A DNA stretch of 64,000 bases, taken from Lachnospiraceae bacterium OM04-12BH (GTDB lineage: Bacteria > Bacillota > Clostridia > Lachnospirales > Lachnospiraceae). Below are positions 16,475 through 25,246 of this stretch, in pieces. The stretch lies in assembly GCA_003490145.1 (NCBI GenBank), contig QULQ01000006.1, positions 124,001 through 188,000 of the forward strand, in the 5' to 3' direction. Below the pieces are notes generated by a model. It was not told where the DNA came from. It saw nothing but the letters and a program-made list of their open reading frames with translations, and made no database searches. The translations under genes and the position numbers were made by a program. The number at the start of each line of letters is the position of its first letter. Within the stretch, counting starts at the first letter, position 1.

Positions 16475-18109
16475 ATGAAAGAAAAGCAAAGCAAAAAGGA
16501 ACTTGCGGGAATCCTGTTTTTTCTGCTTGGCGCAGGTATGCTGGTAAGCTCTGCTTTTCTTTGTGTGGGCAGCGATATCTGGTATGATGAAGTGTTTTCT
16601 CTGGGGCTTGTCAGAAAGCCGGTATGGGAGCTGATCTCCATAACTGCAAGGGATGTACATCCGCCACTGTATTATCTGATCCTGAAGCTGTTTCTTACAG
16701 CTGTACCGGAAAGTACAGTAGCCATGCAGGTGACAGCTGCCAAGCTGGTTTCCTGGCTGCCCTTTCTTTGTATGCTGCTGCTGGCAGTATTTCCTGTAAA
16801 AAAGTATTTTGGTACGCTGAGCGCTGGACTGTTCTTTTTCCTGACCATGTCCATGCCGGGGCTTTCAGAATACACGGTTGAGATCAGGATGTACAGCTAT
16901 GCGGCGCTGTTCGTTGTGATGACTATGACAGAAGCCTTTGGCGTTCTGACAGAAGGCAGGCGGAGGAACTGGATCCTTCTGACAGGAGCTGCTCTGTGTG
17001 CCTGCTATACCCATTATTTTGCCTGTGTGGCAGCCTGTATGGTCTATCTGTATGTCCTGGTCATGCTGCTTCTGAAAAAGCAGAAAAATGAACTGCGGAG
17101 CTTTTTTTTCAGTGCAGCAGTCTGCGTTGTCTGTTATCTGCCATGGCTCCTTGCAGCAGTCACAAGACAGGTCAGCCAGGTGAAGGAAAGCTACTGGATC
17201 CAGCCGGTCTCCCTGCGGACACTTGGGGGATGCGTGAAATTTCTGTTTGCACCGGATTTTTCATCTGGAAAAGTCAGTGCAGTGATGGCAGTAGTGCTGT
17301 TCCTTCTTTTTGCAGGAGAAGTCCTTGGGGACATTTTTCTGCTGTTTTCGAAGAGAAAAAATGGAGGAATGGCAGTCTCCTTTTCCCTTGGATGTCTGAT
17401 GCCTGTTGTCGGGATCATAATCTTTGGATTTCTGGCATCTGTCCTTATAAAGCCTGTTTTTGTATACCGGTATATGGTTCCGGCCATGCCGTGTATGTGG
17501 CTGTCTCTGGCAGTATTTCTGGGAAACAGAAGCTGTGGAGCGGAAGACTTCCTGACGGGATGGGAGAGCAAAGAAAACGGGACAGGACAGAAAGAGAAGA
17601 GAAAAAAGGCAGAGTCAGCGGTCATAGCGGCAGTCCTGCTGCTTTTTGTGATAATAGGAGGCTGTGATTTCCGGGCATTCTACGGAAATGAAATGTGGAA
17701 GCAGAAGCAGATGAAAGAGGCACAGGAGGTTCTCACGAAGCTGTCAGAAGAGGATGCTGTCACGATATTTAATTTTGGACAGCTCCAGGCTGTGATGGCA
17801 TATTATGAAGGATCGGATTCCTATTTGTGGTATGAGAGGGCAGAAGAGCTGGTAAAGGAACTGTTTCCGGAGGTACATGACCTTGCGGAAGGAGAATTTA
17901 CTGATGAAGCCGGGATCAGCCAGCTGAAGGAGCTTCTAAAAGAAGGCAGGAGGGTATATTTCCTTGGAAGTGGAAAGGCAAGAGAGGAAATTGTGGCAAA
18001 ATGGCAGGAAGCAGGAATTTCTGTCAGGGAAGATAGCAGTGCCATGATCGAACGCTACTGGTTTAATCTTTACGCATTAACGATTGACGAAGAGGCAAAA
18101 CCACGATAA
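16475..18109 (+). CDS. GT-C family membrane glycosyltransferase (GT39/ArnT-like)
   Basis: A 544-residue membrane protein with about ten hydrophobic segments and a soluble C-terminal part. The first external loop carries WYDEVFSL and the second DVHPPLYY, the pattern of lipid-linked-sugar glycosyltransferases of the PMT/ArnT (GT-C) type, where the acidic residue is catalytic. The donor is probably a polyprenyl-phosphate sugar; the acceptor is unknown. It lies 19 bases after thrS and 25 bases before the pilin gene, so it could be read through from thrS and could act on the pilin or a surface polymer; this is inference. Confidence 0.8.
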   Translation: MKEKQSKKELAGILFFLLGAGMLVSSAFLCVGSDIWYDEVFSLGLVRKPVWELISITARDVHPPLYYLILKLFLTAVPESTVAMQVTAAKLVSWLPFLCMLLLAVFPVKKYFGTLSAGLFFFLTMSMPGLSEYTVEIRMYSYAALFVVMTMTEAFGVLTEGRRRNWILLTGAALCACYTHYFACVAACMVYLYVLVMLLLKKQKNELRSFFFSAAVCVVCYLPWLLAAVTRQVSQVKESYWIQPVSLRTLGGCVKFLFAPDFSSGKVSAVMAVVLFLLFAGEVLGDIFLLFSKRKNGGMAVSFSLGCLMPVVGIIIFGFLASVLIKPVFVYRYMVPAMPCMWLSLAVFLGNRSCGAEDFLTGWESKENGTGQKEKRKKAESAVIAAVLLLFVIIGGCDFRAFYGNEMWKQKQMKEAQEVLTKLSEEDAVTIFNFGQLQAVMAYYEGSDSYLWYERAEELVKELFPEVHDLAEGEFTDEAGISQLKELLKEGRRVYFLGSGKAREEIVAKWQEAGISVREDSSAMIERYWFNLYALTIDEEAKPR

Positions 18110-18134
18110 AATAGTACTTAATGGGGGAATTAAA

Positions 18135-18602
18135 ATGAACATTAAGGAAAGCAATCGGGCAGTATACAGAACAGATGCTGCAGATAACAGAGGCTTTACC
18201 CTGGTAGAGCTGATCGTAGTGATGGTCATACTGACGCTTCTGGCGGCCATACTTGTACCAAGCCTTCTTGGATGGATTGATGAGGCCAAGGGTAAGCAGT
18301 ACATATTGAGTGCGCGGAGCGTGTATATGTCAGCACAGGCGATCGAGTCGGAGAAGTATGCGGTATGGGATGGTACCATGGCCGGTGCGGATCACAGTCT
18401 GACCGATTATGATAAGGAACGGATCCTCAGAATGGCAGATGCAGAGGATGCTCAGATCCTGGATGTATCTTTTGAAAGTGACAGTCTGTCTGAAGAAGGA
18501 GCAGCTTCCAATCATGGATACTATACCATTAATGGAATTGTTGTGCAGTATGGAAGCATTACCGTTACCCTGAAAGACGGTATGTGGACAGTTATACAGT
18601 AA
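18135..18602 (+). CDS. Type IV pilin-like major prepilin
   Basis: A 155-residue class III-signal prepilin. The 20-residue leader ends at NRG, and the mature protein starts FTLVELIVVMVILTLLAA with the expected Phe1 and Glu5, followed by a hydrophobic helix and a small C-terminal domain. I chose ATG 18135, which has GGGGGA upstream; an open frame from 18084 lies in the end of the glycosyltransferase gene. It is the first gene of the pilus cluster and, by position, the likely major subunit. It would need a prepilin peptidase; none of the PilD kind is seen in this cluster. Confidence 0.9.
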   Translation: MNIKESNRAVYRTDAADNRGFTLVELIVVMVILTLLAAILVPSLLGWIDEAKGKQYILSARSVYMSAQAIESEKYAVWDGTMAGADHSLTDYDKERILRMADAEDAQILDVSFESDSLSEEGAASNHGYYTINGIVVQYGSITVTLKDGMWTVIQ

Positions 18603-18616
18603 GATAAGATGAGGAT

Positions 18617-18648
18617 TAGCGGTGTCAATGGCACCGCTATTGTGGTTT
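18617..18648 (+). terminator. Hairpin between the pilin gene and the assembly genes
   Basis: TAGCGGTG (18617-18624) pairs with CACCGCTA (18632-18639), followed by the weak T-rich stretch TTGTGGTTT. It could partly stop transcription or protect the pilin message so that the subunit is made in excess. Confidence 0.55.
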
Positions 18649-18694
18649 AATCAGGGCAAAGAGAGGATTTGCCGGAAAAGAAACGGGGGTCCGG

Positions 18695-19900
18695 ATGGCA
18701 AGGTATTATTATGAGGCAAGAAATAAAAAGGGACGTGCAGTTACCGGGGAGATGTCGGCTGTAAGTGAAGAGGAGCTGTATCAGAAGCTGAAGACGGAAG
18801 GAAAATATCTGATCGATGCAAGAGATATGCAGGAAAGCAGAAGTTATCATCAGTTATCTCCTCTGATGCTTTCTGAATTTAACAGAGAACTCTCTGATAT
18901 GCTTGGAGCAGGAGTACCTCTGGTACGTTGTCTGACGATACTTTCCCAGGAGGAGACCAGGAAGAAGAAAGACAGGGAGATTCTGACAGGTGTGCTGAAG
19001 GCTGTCAGACAGGGGGAAGCTCTGTCAGATGCCATGGAGCAGCAGAAGGGAGCATTTCCTGCGCTGATGATCCATATGTACCGGGCTGCAGAGAACGGAG
19101 GAAACCTGGGTGGTACGGCAATGAGGCTTTCTCTTCATTATGAAAAGGAACATCATCTGGATACCAGGATCAAGGGTGCTGTCACATATCCGAAAATACT
19201 GGCAGCTATGTCTGTACTGATGGTGATCTTCATTATGAGCTTTATTCTGCCACAGCTTTCAGAGCTGTTTGATAACATGTCACAATTACCATTGCCGACG
19301 AGGATCCTGTTCGGGATCAGTGACTTTATCGGCACACATGGCATAGGACTGCTGGCCGTCCTGATCATTCTGGTGCTGCTTTTCCTCCTGCTTTTCAGGA
19401 TACCGGCAGTCAGGAGGAAAAGGGATGAATGGAAGCTGAAAATACCAGTCGCAGGAAAGCTTCTGTCCGTGATCTATACGGCGAGATTTGCAAGATCGTT
19501 AAGCTCATTGTACCGTTCAGGGCTTCCAATCGTGAATGCCATGCAGATTGCAGGAAGGACGATTGGAAACAGCTATATAGAGGGACAGTTTGATGAAGTG
19601 ATCAGCCTTCTGAAGGAGGGACACTGTCTCAGTGAGGCAGTAGATCATATCGACGGGTTCAGGAAAAAGCTGTCTTCGGTGATACGTGTAGGAGAAGAAA
19701 GCGGTGATATGGCAGTCATGCTGGATTCACTGGCAGATGCCTTTGATTATGAGTCAGAGATGGCAACGGGACGGCTGATCAGCTATCTGGAGCCGGCACT
19801 TATCATATGTATGGCTGTTATCATCGGGTTTATCATGATCGCAGTGATGATGCCGATCTATGATTCCTATTCAGCAATCGGTACCAGTGTATATTATTAA
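18695..19900 (+). CDS. Type IV pilus inner-membrane platform protein (PilC/GspF)
   Basis: A 401-residue platform protein. Two T2SS-F domains (about 55-180 and 260-385) are separated by membrane segments near 172-192 and 218-238, with a third at the C terminus (IICMAVIIGFIMIAVMMPIY). Typical markers are LGAGVPLVRCL, MYRAAENGGNL and VIRVGEESGDM. It connects the motor ATPase to pilin extraction. GGGGG precedes the ATG. Confidence 0.92.
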   Translation: MARYYYEARNKKGRAVTGEMSAVSEEELYQKLKTEGKYLIDARDMQESRSYHQLSPLMLSEFNRELSDMLGAGVPLVRCLTILSQEETRKKKDREILTGVLKAVRQGEALSDAMEQQKGAFPALMIHMYRAAENGGNLGGTAMRLSLHYEKEHHLDTRIKGAVTYPKILAAMSVLMVIFIMSFILPQLSELFDNMSQLPLPTRILFGISDFIGTHGIGLLAVLIILVLLFLLLFRIPAVRRKRDEWKLKIPVAGKLLSVIYTARFARSLSSLYRSGLPIVNAMQIAGRTIGNSYIEGQFDEVISLLKEGHCLSEAVDHIDGFRKKLSSVIRVGEESGDMAVMLDSLADAFDYESEMATGRLISYLEPALIICMAVIIGFIMIAVMMPIYDSYSAIGTSVYY

Positions 19901-19920
19901 TTGGAAAAAGGGGTGAAGGT

Positions 19921-21354
19921 ATGACAGTCATTCTGTATTTGTCAAATCAGCTTGTCCAGGCAGTGGAAGTAAAGAAAAAGGGAAGAAAGATCATGACCCG
20001 CAGGGTGTGGCAGGAAGAAGCACCGGGCGGCAGCATCATCAATGGAATTATTACAGATGAAGAAGCATTTCTTCCGTTTATCAAAAGCTTCTTTTCCGGA
20101 AATAAGATCCCGTCAAGGGAAGTGGCACTGGTGATCGGGAGCAGTCAGTTTAACCATAAGGTTATGGAGTTTCCAAGGCTTTCTGACAGAGAGCTGCGGA
20201 AGCTGATCGAAAGGGAATTTGCTGAGAACAAAAAAGAAGATATCCTGTATTCCTATTATGTGCTGGAGAAAAAGGGAAAGAAGGGGATGCAGAAGATCAT
20301 GGCAGCTGCTGTCGGTAAGGAGTTCCTGCTTTCCTATCTGGAATTGTTCAGAAAGGCCGGAATAGGACTTGGCTCTATTGATTCGGAAACGGGAAGCCTT
20401 GTATGTCAGTTTTCCCATTCTCCGGAGATACAGAAACAGACCTGCCTTGTCCAGGTACTGGATGGACAGGAGGTGGGAAGCTATCTTTTTGACAGAGGTG
20501 TTTATTTTTATTCCCAGAAAAACAGGCTTTTCAGAACAGAAACAGAGGAAGAGCTGGCAGAAGAGCTTATAGCGATCCAGGGGAAGCTGTCACAGTTTGC
20601 ATCTGCCCAGAAGCTGCAGGAGCCTCTTGAGAAATTCTATATCTGCGGACAGGGAGCGGCAGTGCTGAAAAGAGAAAAGCCTGAGCTTGACTGCTACCAT
20701 GCAGATAAGGTGGTCTGCCCTGGACGGTCTATGAAGAAGAAACCGGATTTTATCTATCCGGCAGGAATCCTTCTTCAGGAAGAAAAAGGTACTTCCTTTT
20801 TAGAACAGATCAAAAGAGAACAAAAGAAGAAAAAGAAGCAGTATGAGAGATTCATGCTTTGTCTCCCGTCCCTGTGTGTGCTGGTACTTGTCCTTGCAGC
20901 GGCAGCCGGCCTTGGCGGCAGCTATTACAGAAATCTGGAGAAGCTGTATCAGATACAGGAAACGATGGGAAATGAAGAGCTTGCCGGAAAGAAAGCCAGC
21001 TATGAACTGTCTATGGCAAAGGTGGAGACGATGAAGGCGAGGATCAGGGAGGCACAGGAAGCATGGGAGAAGCTGATGAGCTATCCAACCTTTGACGCCT
21101 CCGTATGGAGAGAGATTACAGGCAGTATGGGAAATGGAATTACAGTGGAACTGAAGAATTTTAACCGGGACAGCGGTGTGATAGGAATGAATGCTTCGGC
21201 AGCAGATCCAAGACAGATCAGCGGCTTCATTGCGGCATTACAGGAAAAAGATATTTTTGAATCAGTAGAGTACAGCGGCTATACCTATGCAGACAGCACA
21301 GAAAGCTATACGATCCATGTGGTCTGCTGTCTGACAGAGGGTGCAGGAAGATAA
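19921..21354 (+). CDS. PilM-PilN fusion protein of the pilus alignment complex
   Basis: A 477-residue protein. Residues 1 to about 300 look like a PilM actin-like domain (AVEVKKKGRKI at the start, SIDSETGSLVCQF in the middle, YICGQGAAVLKRE later). A single membrane segment at about 311-333 (LCVLVLVLAAAAGLGG) and a following coiled coil and small domain (ELKNFNRDSGVIGM, FIAALQEKDIFESVEYSGY) look like PilN. In Gram-negative pilus operons these are two proteins whose contact runs through the short PilN N terminus; here they are one chain. The sequence similarity is weak, so the call leans on order and architecture. Confidence 0.72.
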   Translation: MTVILYLSNQLVQAVEVKKKGRKIMTRRVWQEEAPGGSIINGIITDEEAFLPFIKSFFSGNKIPSREVALVIGSSQFNHKVMEFPRLSDRELRKLIEREFAENKKEDILYSYYVLEKKGKKGMQKIMAAAVGKEFLLSYLELFRKAGIGLGSIDSETGSLVCQFSHSPEIQKQTCLVQVLDGQEVGSYLFDRGVYFYSQKNRLFRTETEEELAEELIAIQGKLSQFASAQKLQEPLEKFYICGQGAAVLKREKPELDCYHADKVVCPGRSMKKKPDFIYPAGILLQEEKGTSFLEQIKREQKKKKKQYERFMLCLPSLCVLVLVLAAAAGLGGSYYRNLEKLYQIQETMGNEELAGKKASYELSMAKVETMKARIREAQEAWEKLMSYPTFDASVWREITGSMGNGITVELKNFNRDSGVIGMNASAADPRQISGFIAALQEKDIFESVEYSGYTYADSTESYTIHVVCCLTEGAGR

Positions 21355-21365
21355 GGGGGAGAACC

Positions 21366-21965
21366 ATGAATATGACAATAACAGAAAGTGATAAAAGGCT
21401 TCTTTCCTTCCTGGTGGCAGTTCTGCTCCTTCTTCTGCTTGCTTTTCTGGTGCTGCGTCCGCTGGCAGATAAAAACAGTGATCTGAAAAGACAGATCACT
21501 GCGGCGAAGGATCAGGAAGTGGTAATGGATCTTGGAGCAGCCCTGGCTGAGGATGCAGGAACGGTAGAAGAAGAAACCGGGGAACAGCTAGAGGAAACCC
21601 TGAAGAGATATTATCAGAACCTGCAGAGCCAGGATGCGGAGAAGATGGTAACGACACTTCTTTTAAATCACAGGATGCAGATAAAGAATCTGACGGTGAC
21701 CATGCCGGATACGAAAAGTGATCTGAAATGGTACCAGTACTCAGAAAAGGCAGCAACAGAAATAGCTGGGGAGGAAAAGATCGAAGGCCAGACAGGTATT
21801 TATGCTGTCAGGGTGCTTGGAGGTGCAGAGGGGAGCAGGGCAGATATGTTAGCTCTGCTTACCGATATATCAGAAAACTACCCGGCGATCAGTATTGCGG
21901 CTGTTGAATGGGTGGAAAATACAGGGAGTCTGACTCTGACATTGGAAATTTATATGTGTAAGTAA
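21366..21965 (+). CDS. PilO-like pilus alignment protein
   Basis: A 199-residue bitopic protein with a short cytosolic N terminus, one membrane segment at about residues 11-31 (LLSFLVAVLLLLLLAFLVL), a coiled-coil region and a small C-terminal ferredoxin-like domain by pattern (LLTDISENYPAISIAAVEW). Position after PilM-PilN and before PilB matches PilO or GspM. Sequence alone would not identify it. AAGGGGGAG precedes the ATG. Confidence 0.65.
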   Translation: MNMTITESDKRLLSFLVAVLLLLLLAFLVLRPLADKNSDLKRQITAAKDQEVVMDLGAALAEDAGTVEEETGEQLEETLKRYYQNLQSQDAEKMVTTLLLNHRMQIKNLTVTMPDTKSDLKWYQYSEKAATEIAGEEKIEGQTGIYAVRVLGGAEGSRADMLALLTDISENYPAISIAAVEWVENTGSLTLTLEIYMCK

Positions 21966-21985
21966 TAATAGCTGGAGGTCACAAC

Positions 21986-23668
21986 ATGGAAACAATAACC
22001 GGCAAAAATTTAAAAATCGGAGATGTACTGATCGAACAGGGGTATCTGACAGAAAAGGATCTGGAAAAGGCGCTGCTGGTACAGAAAAGCAGTGACGGAA
22101 AAAGGCTTGGAGAGGTGCTGATCGAACAGGGATACATAACAGAAAACCAGATGCTGCAGGCTATGGCTGCCAAGATGGATTGTCAGGTAGTAAACATTGA
22201 CAATCTTTCTGTTGACATTGTGGCAGTTGGCAGGATCCCGAGACAGGCTGCAGAAAAATACGGGATCCTTGCTGTAGGAAGTGAAGGGGGAAGGCTGAAG
22301 GTTGTTGTCAATGATCCATTAAATCTTTATGGTCTTGAAGATGTCAGACAGATCACAGGGCAGGAATTAATGATCTATCTGTGTGAAAAGGCTTCTCTTG
22401 TACGGGCGATCCGGTATTATTATACGGAGATCTCAGCGAAGAATGCAGCACTTAAGGCAAATGAGAATATACAGCCGGATATAGAAGAGATGGATATCGA
22501 GGACGGAGATGATGATACGCCTGTGATCAATCTTCTGAACAGCCTGATCCAGAGGGCATACAGTACAGGAGCCAGTGATATCCATATAGAACCCTTTGAG
22601 GATAAAACCTTAGTCAGAATGAGGATTGATGGCACGATCATAGAATATGTGACACTGAAGAATAGTGTCCATAATTCACTGATCGCCAGGATCAAGATAT
22701 TGTCTGAGCTGGATATTGCAGAAAGAAGAAGACCGCAGGATGGTCATTTCAGAAGCAGACAGCCGGATGGGTATCTGAATATCCGTGTTTCCATTATTCC
22801 GACAGTATTTGGTGAAAAGGCTGTTCTTCGTTTGCTGTCAGGGAATACCAGGATTGACCACAGTGATACCATGGGAATGCTTCAGGAGGACTATGAACGG
22901 TTTTCCGGAATGCTGCATTCTCCAAATGGCATCATATATCTGACAGGACCTACAGGATCGGGTAAGACTACTACCTTATATATGGTTCTGGAAGAGCTTT
23001 CCAAAAAGAATGTGAATATTTCCACGATCGAGGATCCTGTAGAAAAGAATATCTACAAAGTGAATCAGATGCAGGTAAATGCTATGGCCGGGCTTACCTT
23101 TGAAAAGGGACTTCGTGCTCTTCTGCGTCAGGATCCGGATATTATCATGGTGGGAGAAACAAGAGACAGTGAGACAGCATCTATTTCCGTACGTGCAGCG
23201 CTGACAGGACATCTTGTATTTTCAACATTGCATACCAATGATGCGGCTTCCTCTGTAGTGAGGCTTAAGGATATGGGCATGGAGCCTTATCTGGTCGCGA
23301 ACTCCATGGTCGGGGTGGTGGCCCAGAGACTGATGAGAAAGGTGTGCAGGGATTGTGCTGTTCTTGCTGAGCTGACAGAAAAAGAGGAACGGATACTTGG
23401 TGAGAGGGTACCCTATGTAAAAAAGGCATGTGGATGTCCGGCCTGCAATTATACCGGCTACCGTGGCAGAGTTGCTGTACATGAGATCCTTCAGATCGAC
23501 AGGCAGGTGAGAAGGATGATCATGGAGAATGCGTCATCGGAGGAGATCAAGGAGTACGCAGTTAACAGACAGCATATGAGAACACTGAAGCAGTGTGCCA
23601 TGCAATATTTACGGGAAGGCATTACAACAGTAGAAGAAGTAGCAAAGGTAGCCTACTATGAAGAATAA
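21986..23668 (+). CDS. Type IV pilus assembly ATPase PilB/GspE with MshEN-type domain
   Basis: A 560-residue hexameric motor ATPase. The N terminus has two tandem copies of the MshEN pattern (KIGDVLIEQGYLTE and RLGEVLIEQGYITE, residues about 10-60), the arrangement that binds cyclic di-GMP in MshE and some PilB proteins. The core has Walker A GPTGSGKT at 321-328, the Asp box and Walker B region QDPDIIMVGETRD, the His box STLHTNDAASS, and four Cys for zinc (CRDC, then CGCPAC). It drives pilus extension. Only this ATPase is present; no PilT-type retraction ATPase is seen. Confidence 0.95.
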   Translation: METITGKNLKIGDVLIEQGYLTEKDLEKALLVQKSSDGKRLGEVLIEQGYITENQMLQAMAAKMDCQVVNIDNLSVDIVAVGRIPRQAAEKYGILAVGSEGGRLKVVVNDPLNLYGLEDVRQITGQELMIYLCEKASLVRAIRYYYTEISAKNAALKANENIQPDIEEMDIEDGDDDTPVINLLNSLIQRAYSTGASDIHIEPFEDKTLVRMRIDGTIIEYVTLKNSVHNSLIARIKILSELDIAERRRPQDGHFRSRQPDGYLNIRVSIIPTVFGEKAVLRLLSGNTRIDHSDTMGMLQEDYERFSGMLHSPNGIIYLTGPTGSGKTTTLYMVLEELSKKNVNISTIEDPVEKNIYKVNQMQVNAMAGLTFEKGLRALLRQDPDIIMVGETRDSETASISVRAALTGHLVFSTLHTNDAASSVVRLKDMGMEPYLVANSMVGVVAQRLMRKVCRDCAVLAELTEKEERILGERVPYVKKACGCPACNYTGYRGRVAVHEILQIDRQVRRMIMENASSEEIKEYAVNRQHMRTLKQCAMQYLREGITTVEEVAKVAYYEE

Positions 23669-24290
23669 AAATGATGGCTTTACGCTGGCAGAGCTGATCG
23701 TCAGCCTTGCCATCCTGCTGATACTGGCGTCCCTCGGAATTGCGGGAATATTGTCCTATCAGGACTATGCAGATTTTAAAAGACAGAACAGCTATGCACA
23801 GACTCTCTTTGCTGTGGCACAGGCACAGCTTACCTCGTACAGTGTAAGAGGAACCTTACCGGAGCTTATGGATGTTTCAGACAGTCCGGTTTCCCTGGGG
23901 GGGATCATGACACCGGAGGGAATAGCGGCTGACGAAAGTGAAAGGGGACTGTCCGCAAAGCGGAATGGGATCTACTGTCTGACAGGAACGCGGGAAACCT
24001 ATGAAAAGTATCTGCAGGGAGAGTATAAAGGAAAGACAGATCTGGAAAGCAGACAGTATGAGATGCTGTATGGTATATTTGAAAGCTATATGACTGACAG
24101 AGCGGTTCTTTCCGCTGCAATCGCACTGGAATATGATCCAAAGGGAGGGATCGTCTACAGTGTTCTGTACAGTGACAGAAAGAATTCATTTACCTATACA
24201 GCCCAAAATAAAAATGGAAGGGTCAATATCTGTGACAGAAGAGAGGATTACCGCAGTGAATATCTGATCGGATATTATGGCCTGGAATGA
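23658..24290 (+). CDS. Minor prepilin with FTLAE site
   Basis: A 210-residue prepilin with a 7-residue leader ending in DG, then FTLAELIVSLAILLILASLG, so Phe1 and Glu5 are present. The start lies 11 bases inside the end of the PilB gene, which indicates coupling. The globular part of about 180 residues is larger than in the major pilin. By order it corresponds to minor pilins that prime assembly. Confidence 0.85.
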   Translation: MKNKNDGFTLAELIVSLAILLILASLGIAGILSYQDYADFKRQNSYAQTLFAVAQAQLTSYSVRGTLPELMDVSDSPVSLGGIMTPEGIAADESERGLSAKRNGIYCLTGTRETYEKYLQGEYKGKTDLESRQYEMLYGIFESYMTDRAVLSAAIALEYDPKGGIVYSVLYSDRKNSFTYTAQNKNGRVNICDRREDYRSEYLIGYYGLE

Positions 24291-24306
24291 AAGGGGGTAC
24301 TCCTCT

Positions 24307-24888
24307 GTGTACAGAAAAAATGAAGGTGTGACGACGATAGTGGTCATCTGTGTCATGGCGATCATTATGGCACTGTCACTGTCTCTTTTTCTGACAGCAT
24401 CTGTACTGATGAAAAACAGTGCAGGAACGGCAGCACAGGAGCAGTGCCGGATCCTGGCTGTGAGTCTTTCAGAGGAGATCGAAAAGCAGCTTACATCAGA
24501 AAAAAACCATTATGAGGATCAGCTGTCAGAGGACATGGACCGGGCAGAAAATGTGAGACAGACCTCCCTGTGGCATTATGTCAGGGATGAGATCCGGAGC
24601 GGAAGCTGGCCTTATTATGAAGAAAATGGGGATCAGATCCACAGCAGGGAAAATGCATTCCGTGTTTTTAATATGGAAAATACTGGCATTGCCGGAGAAA
24701 TTGCAGATACAGCCCTTACCTTATACTGGACAACGAGCGGGGAGAATACTGCTCCGGAGAAGCTGACCATATTGACAAGAGTTACAGTCAAGGAAAAGAC
24801 CTGCGTGATCACGGACGTCTATCGTCTTAGCTCATCAGGCGGGAACGGCTATGAAAGCTGGAGGTGGGAACATGAAAGCAGAAGCTAG
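24307..24888 (+). CDS. Minor pilin-like protein lacking Glu5 (PilX-like position)
   Basis: A 193-residue protein. I chose GTG 24307 because GGGGG lies nine bases upstream and the choice gives a 7-residue leader (VYRKNEG) like that of its neighbours, followed by VTTIVVICVMAIIMALSLSL. The ATG at 24277 would add ten residues and overlap the previous gene. The mature helix lacks Glu5, as in PilX/GspK-type tip subunits. No other family signature is visible. Confidence 0.7.
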   Translation: MYRKNEGVTTIVVICVMAIIMALSLSLFLTASVLMKNSAGTAAQEQCRILAVSLSEEIEKQLTSEKNHYEDQLSEDMDRAENVRQTSLWHYVRDEIRSGSWPYYEENGDQIHSRENAFRVFNMENTGIAGEIADTALTLYWTTSGENTAPEKLTILTRVTVKEKTCVITDVYRLSSSGGNGYESWRWEHESRS

Positions 24889-25246
24889 GGAGGATAACAG
24901 AGGTACCTCCATGATCACAGTGATCATATCCTTTGCGCTACTGATGATTTTTGTAACTGCTTTTTTTAAAGTACAGAAGGTATCGCAGAATATGATGATG
25001 GATGCCAGGGATATGCAGATAAATAACCGGAAGCTGGTGGAGTCCTTTTATCTCTCACAGATGCAGGACAGTGCAGCCTCCGGAGACGAGAAGCTTGTTT
25101 TTTCTGGAAAGGAAGGCAGCTTTTATATAGATGCCGTACTTTACCGGGCACAGAAGGACGGGCTTTCCGGCGTGATTTATTATTATGGCACAGAGGAAAA
25201 GACGGCAGAGGAAGGGGCGGAAACAGGTGAAGAAGCTGAAGAATGA
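24872..25246 (+). CDS. Short minor pilin-like protein
   Basis: A 124-residue protein with an 11-residue leader ending NRG and a hydrophobic helix TSMITVIISFALLMIFVTAFF, again without Glu at position 5. The C-terminal end is strongly acidic (EEKTAEEGAETGEEAEE). I chose ATG 24872, preceded by TGGAGGTGGG, over the ATG at 24851. It overlaps both neighbours, so the minor-pilin genes are translated as a coupled set. Confidence 0.7.
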   Translation: MKAEAREDNRGTSMITVIISFALLMIFVTAFFKVQKVSQNMMMDARDMQINNRKLVESFYLSQMQDSAASGDEKLVFSGKEGSFYIDAVLYRAQKDGLSGVIYYYGTEEKTAEEGAETGEEAEE

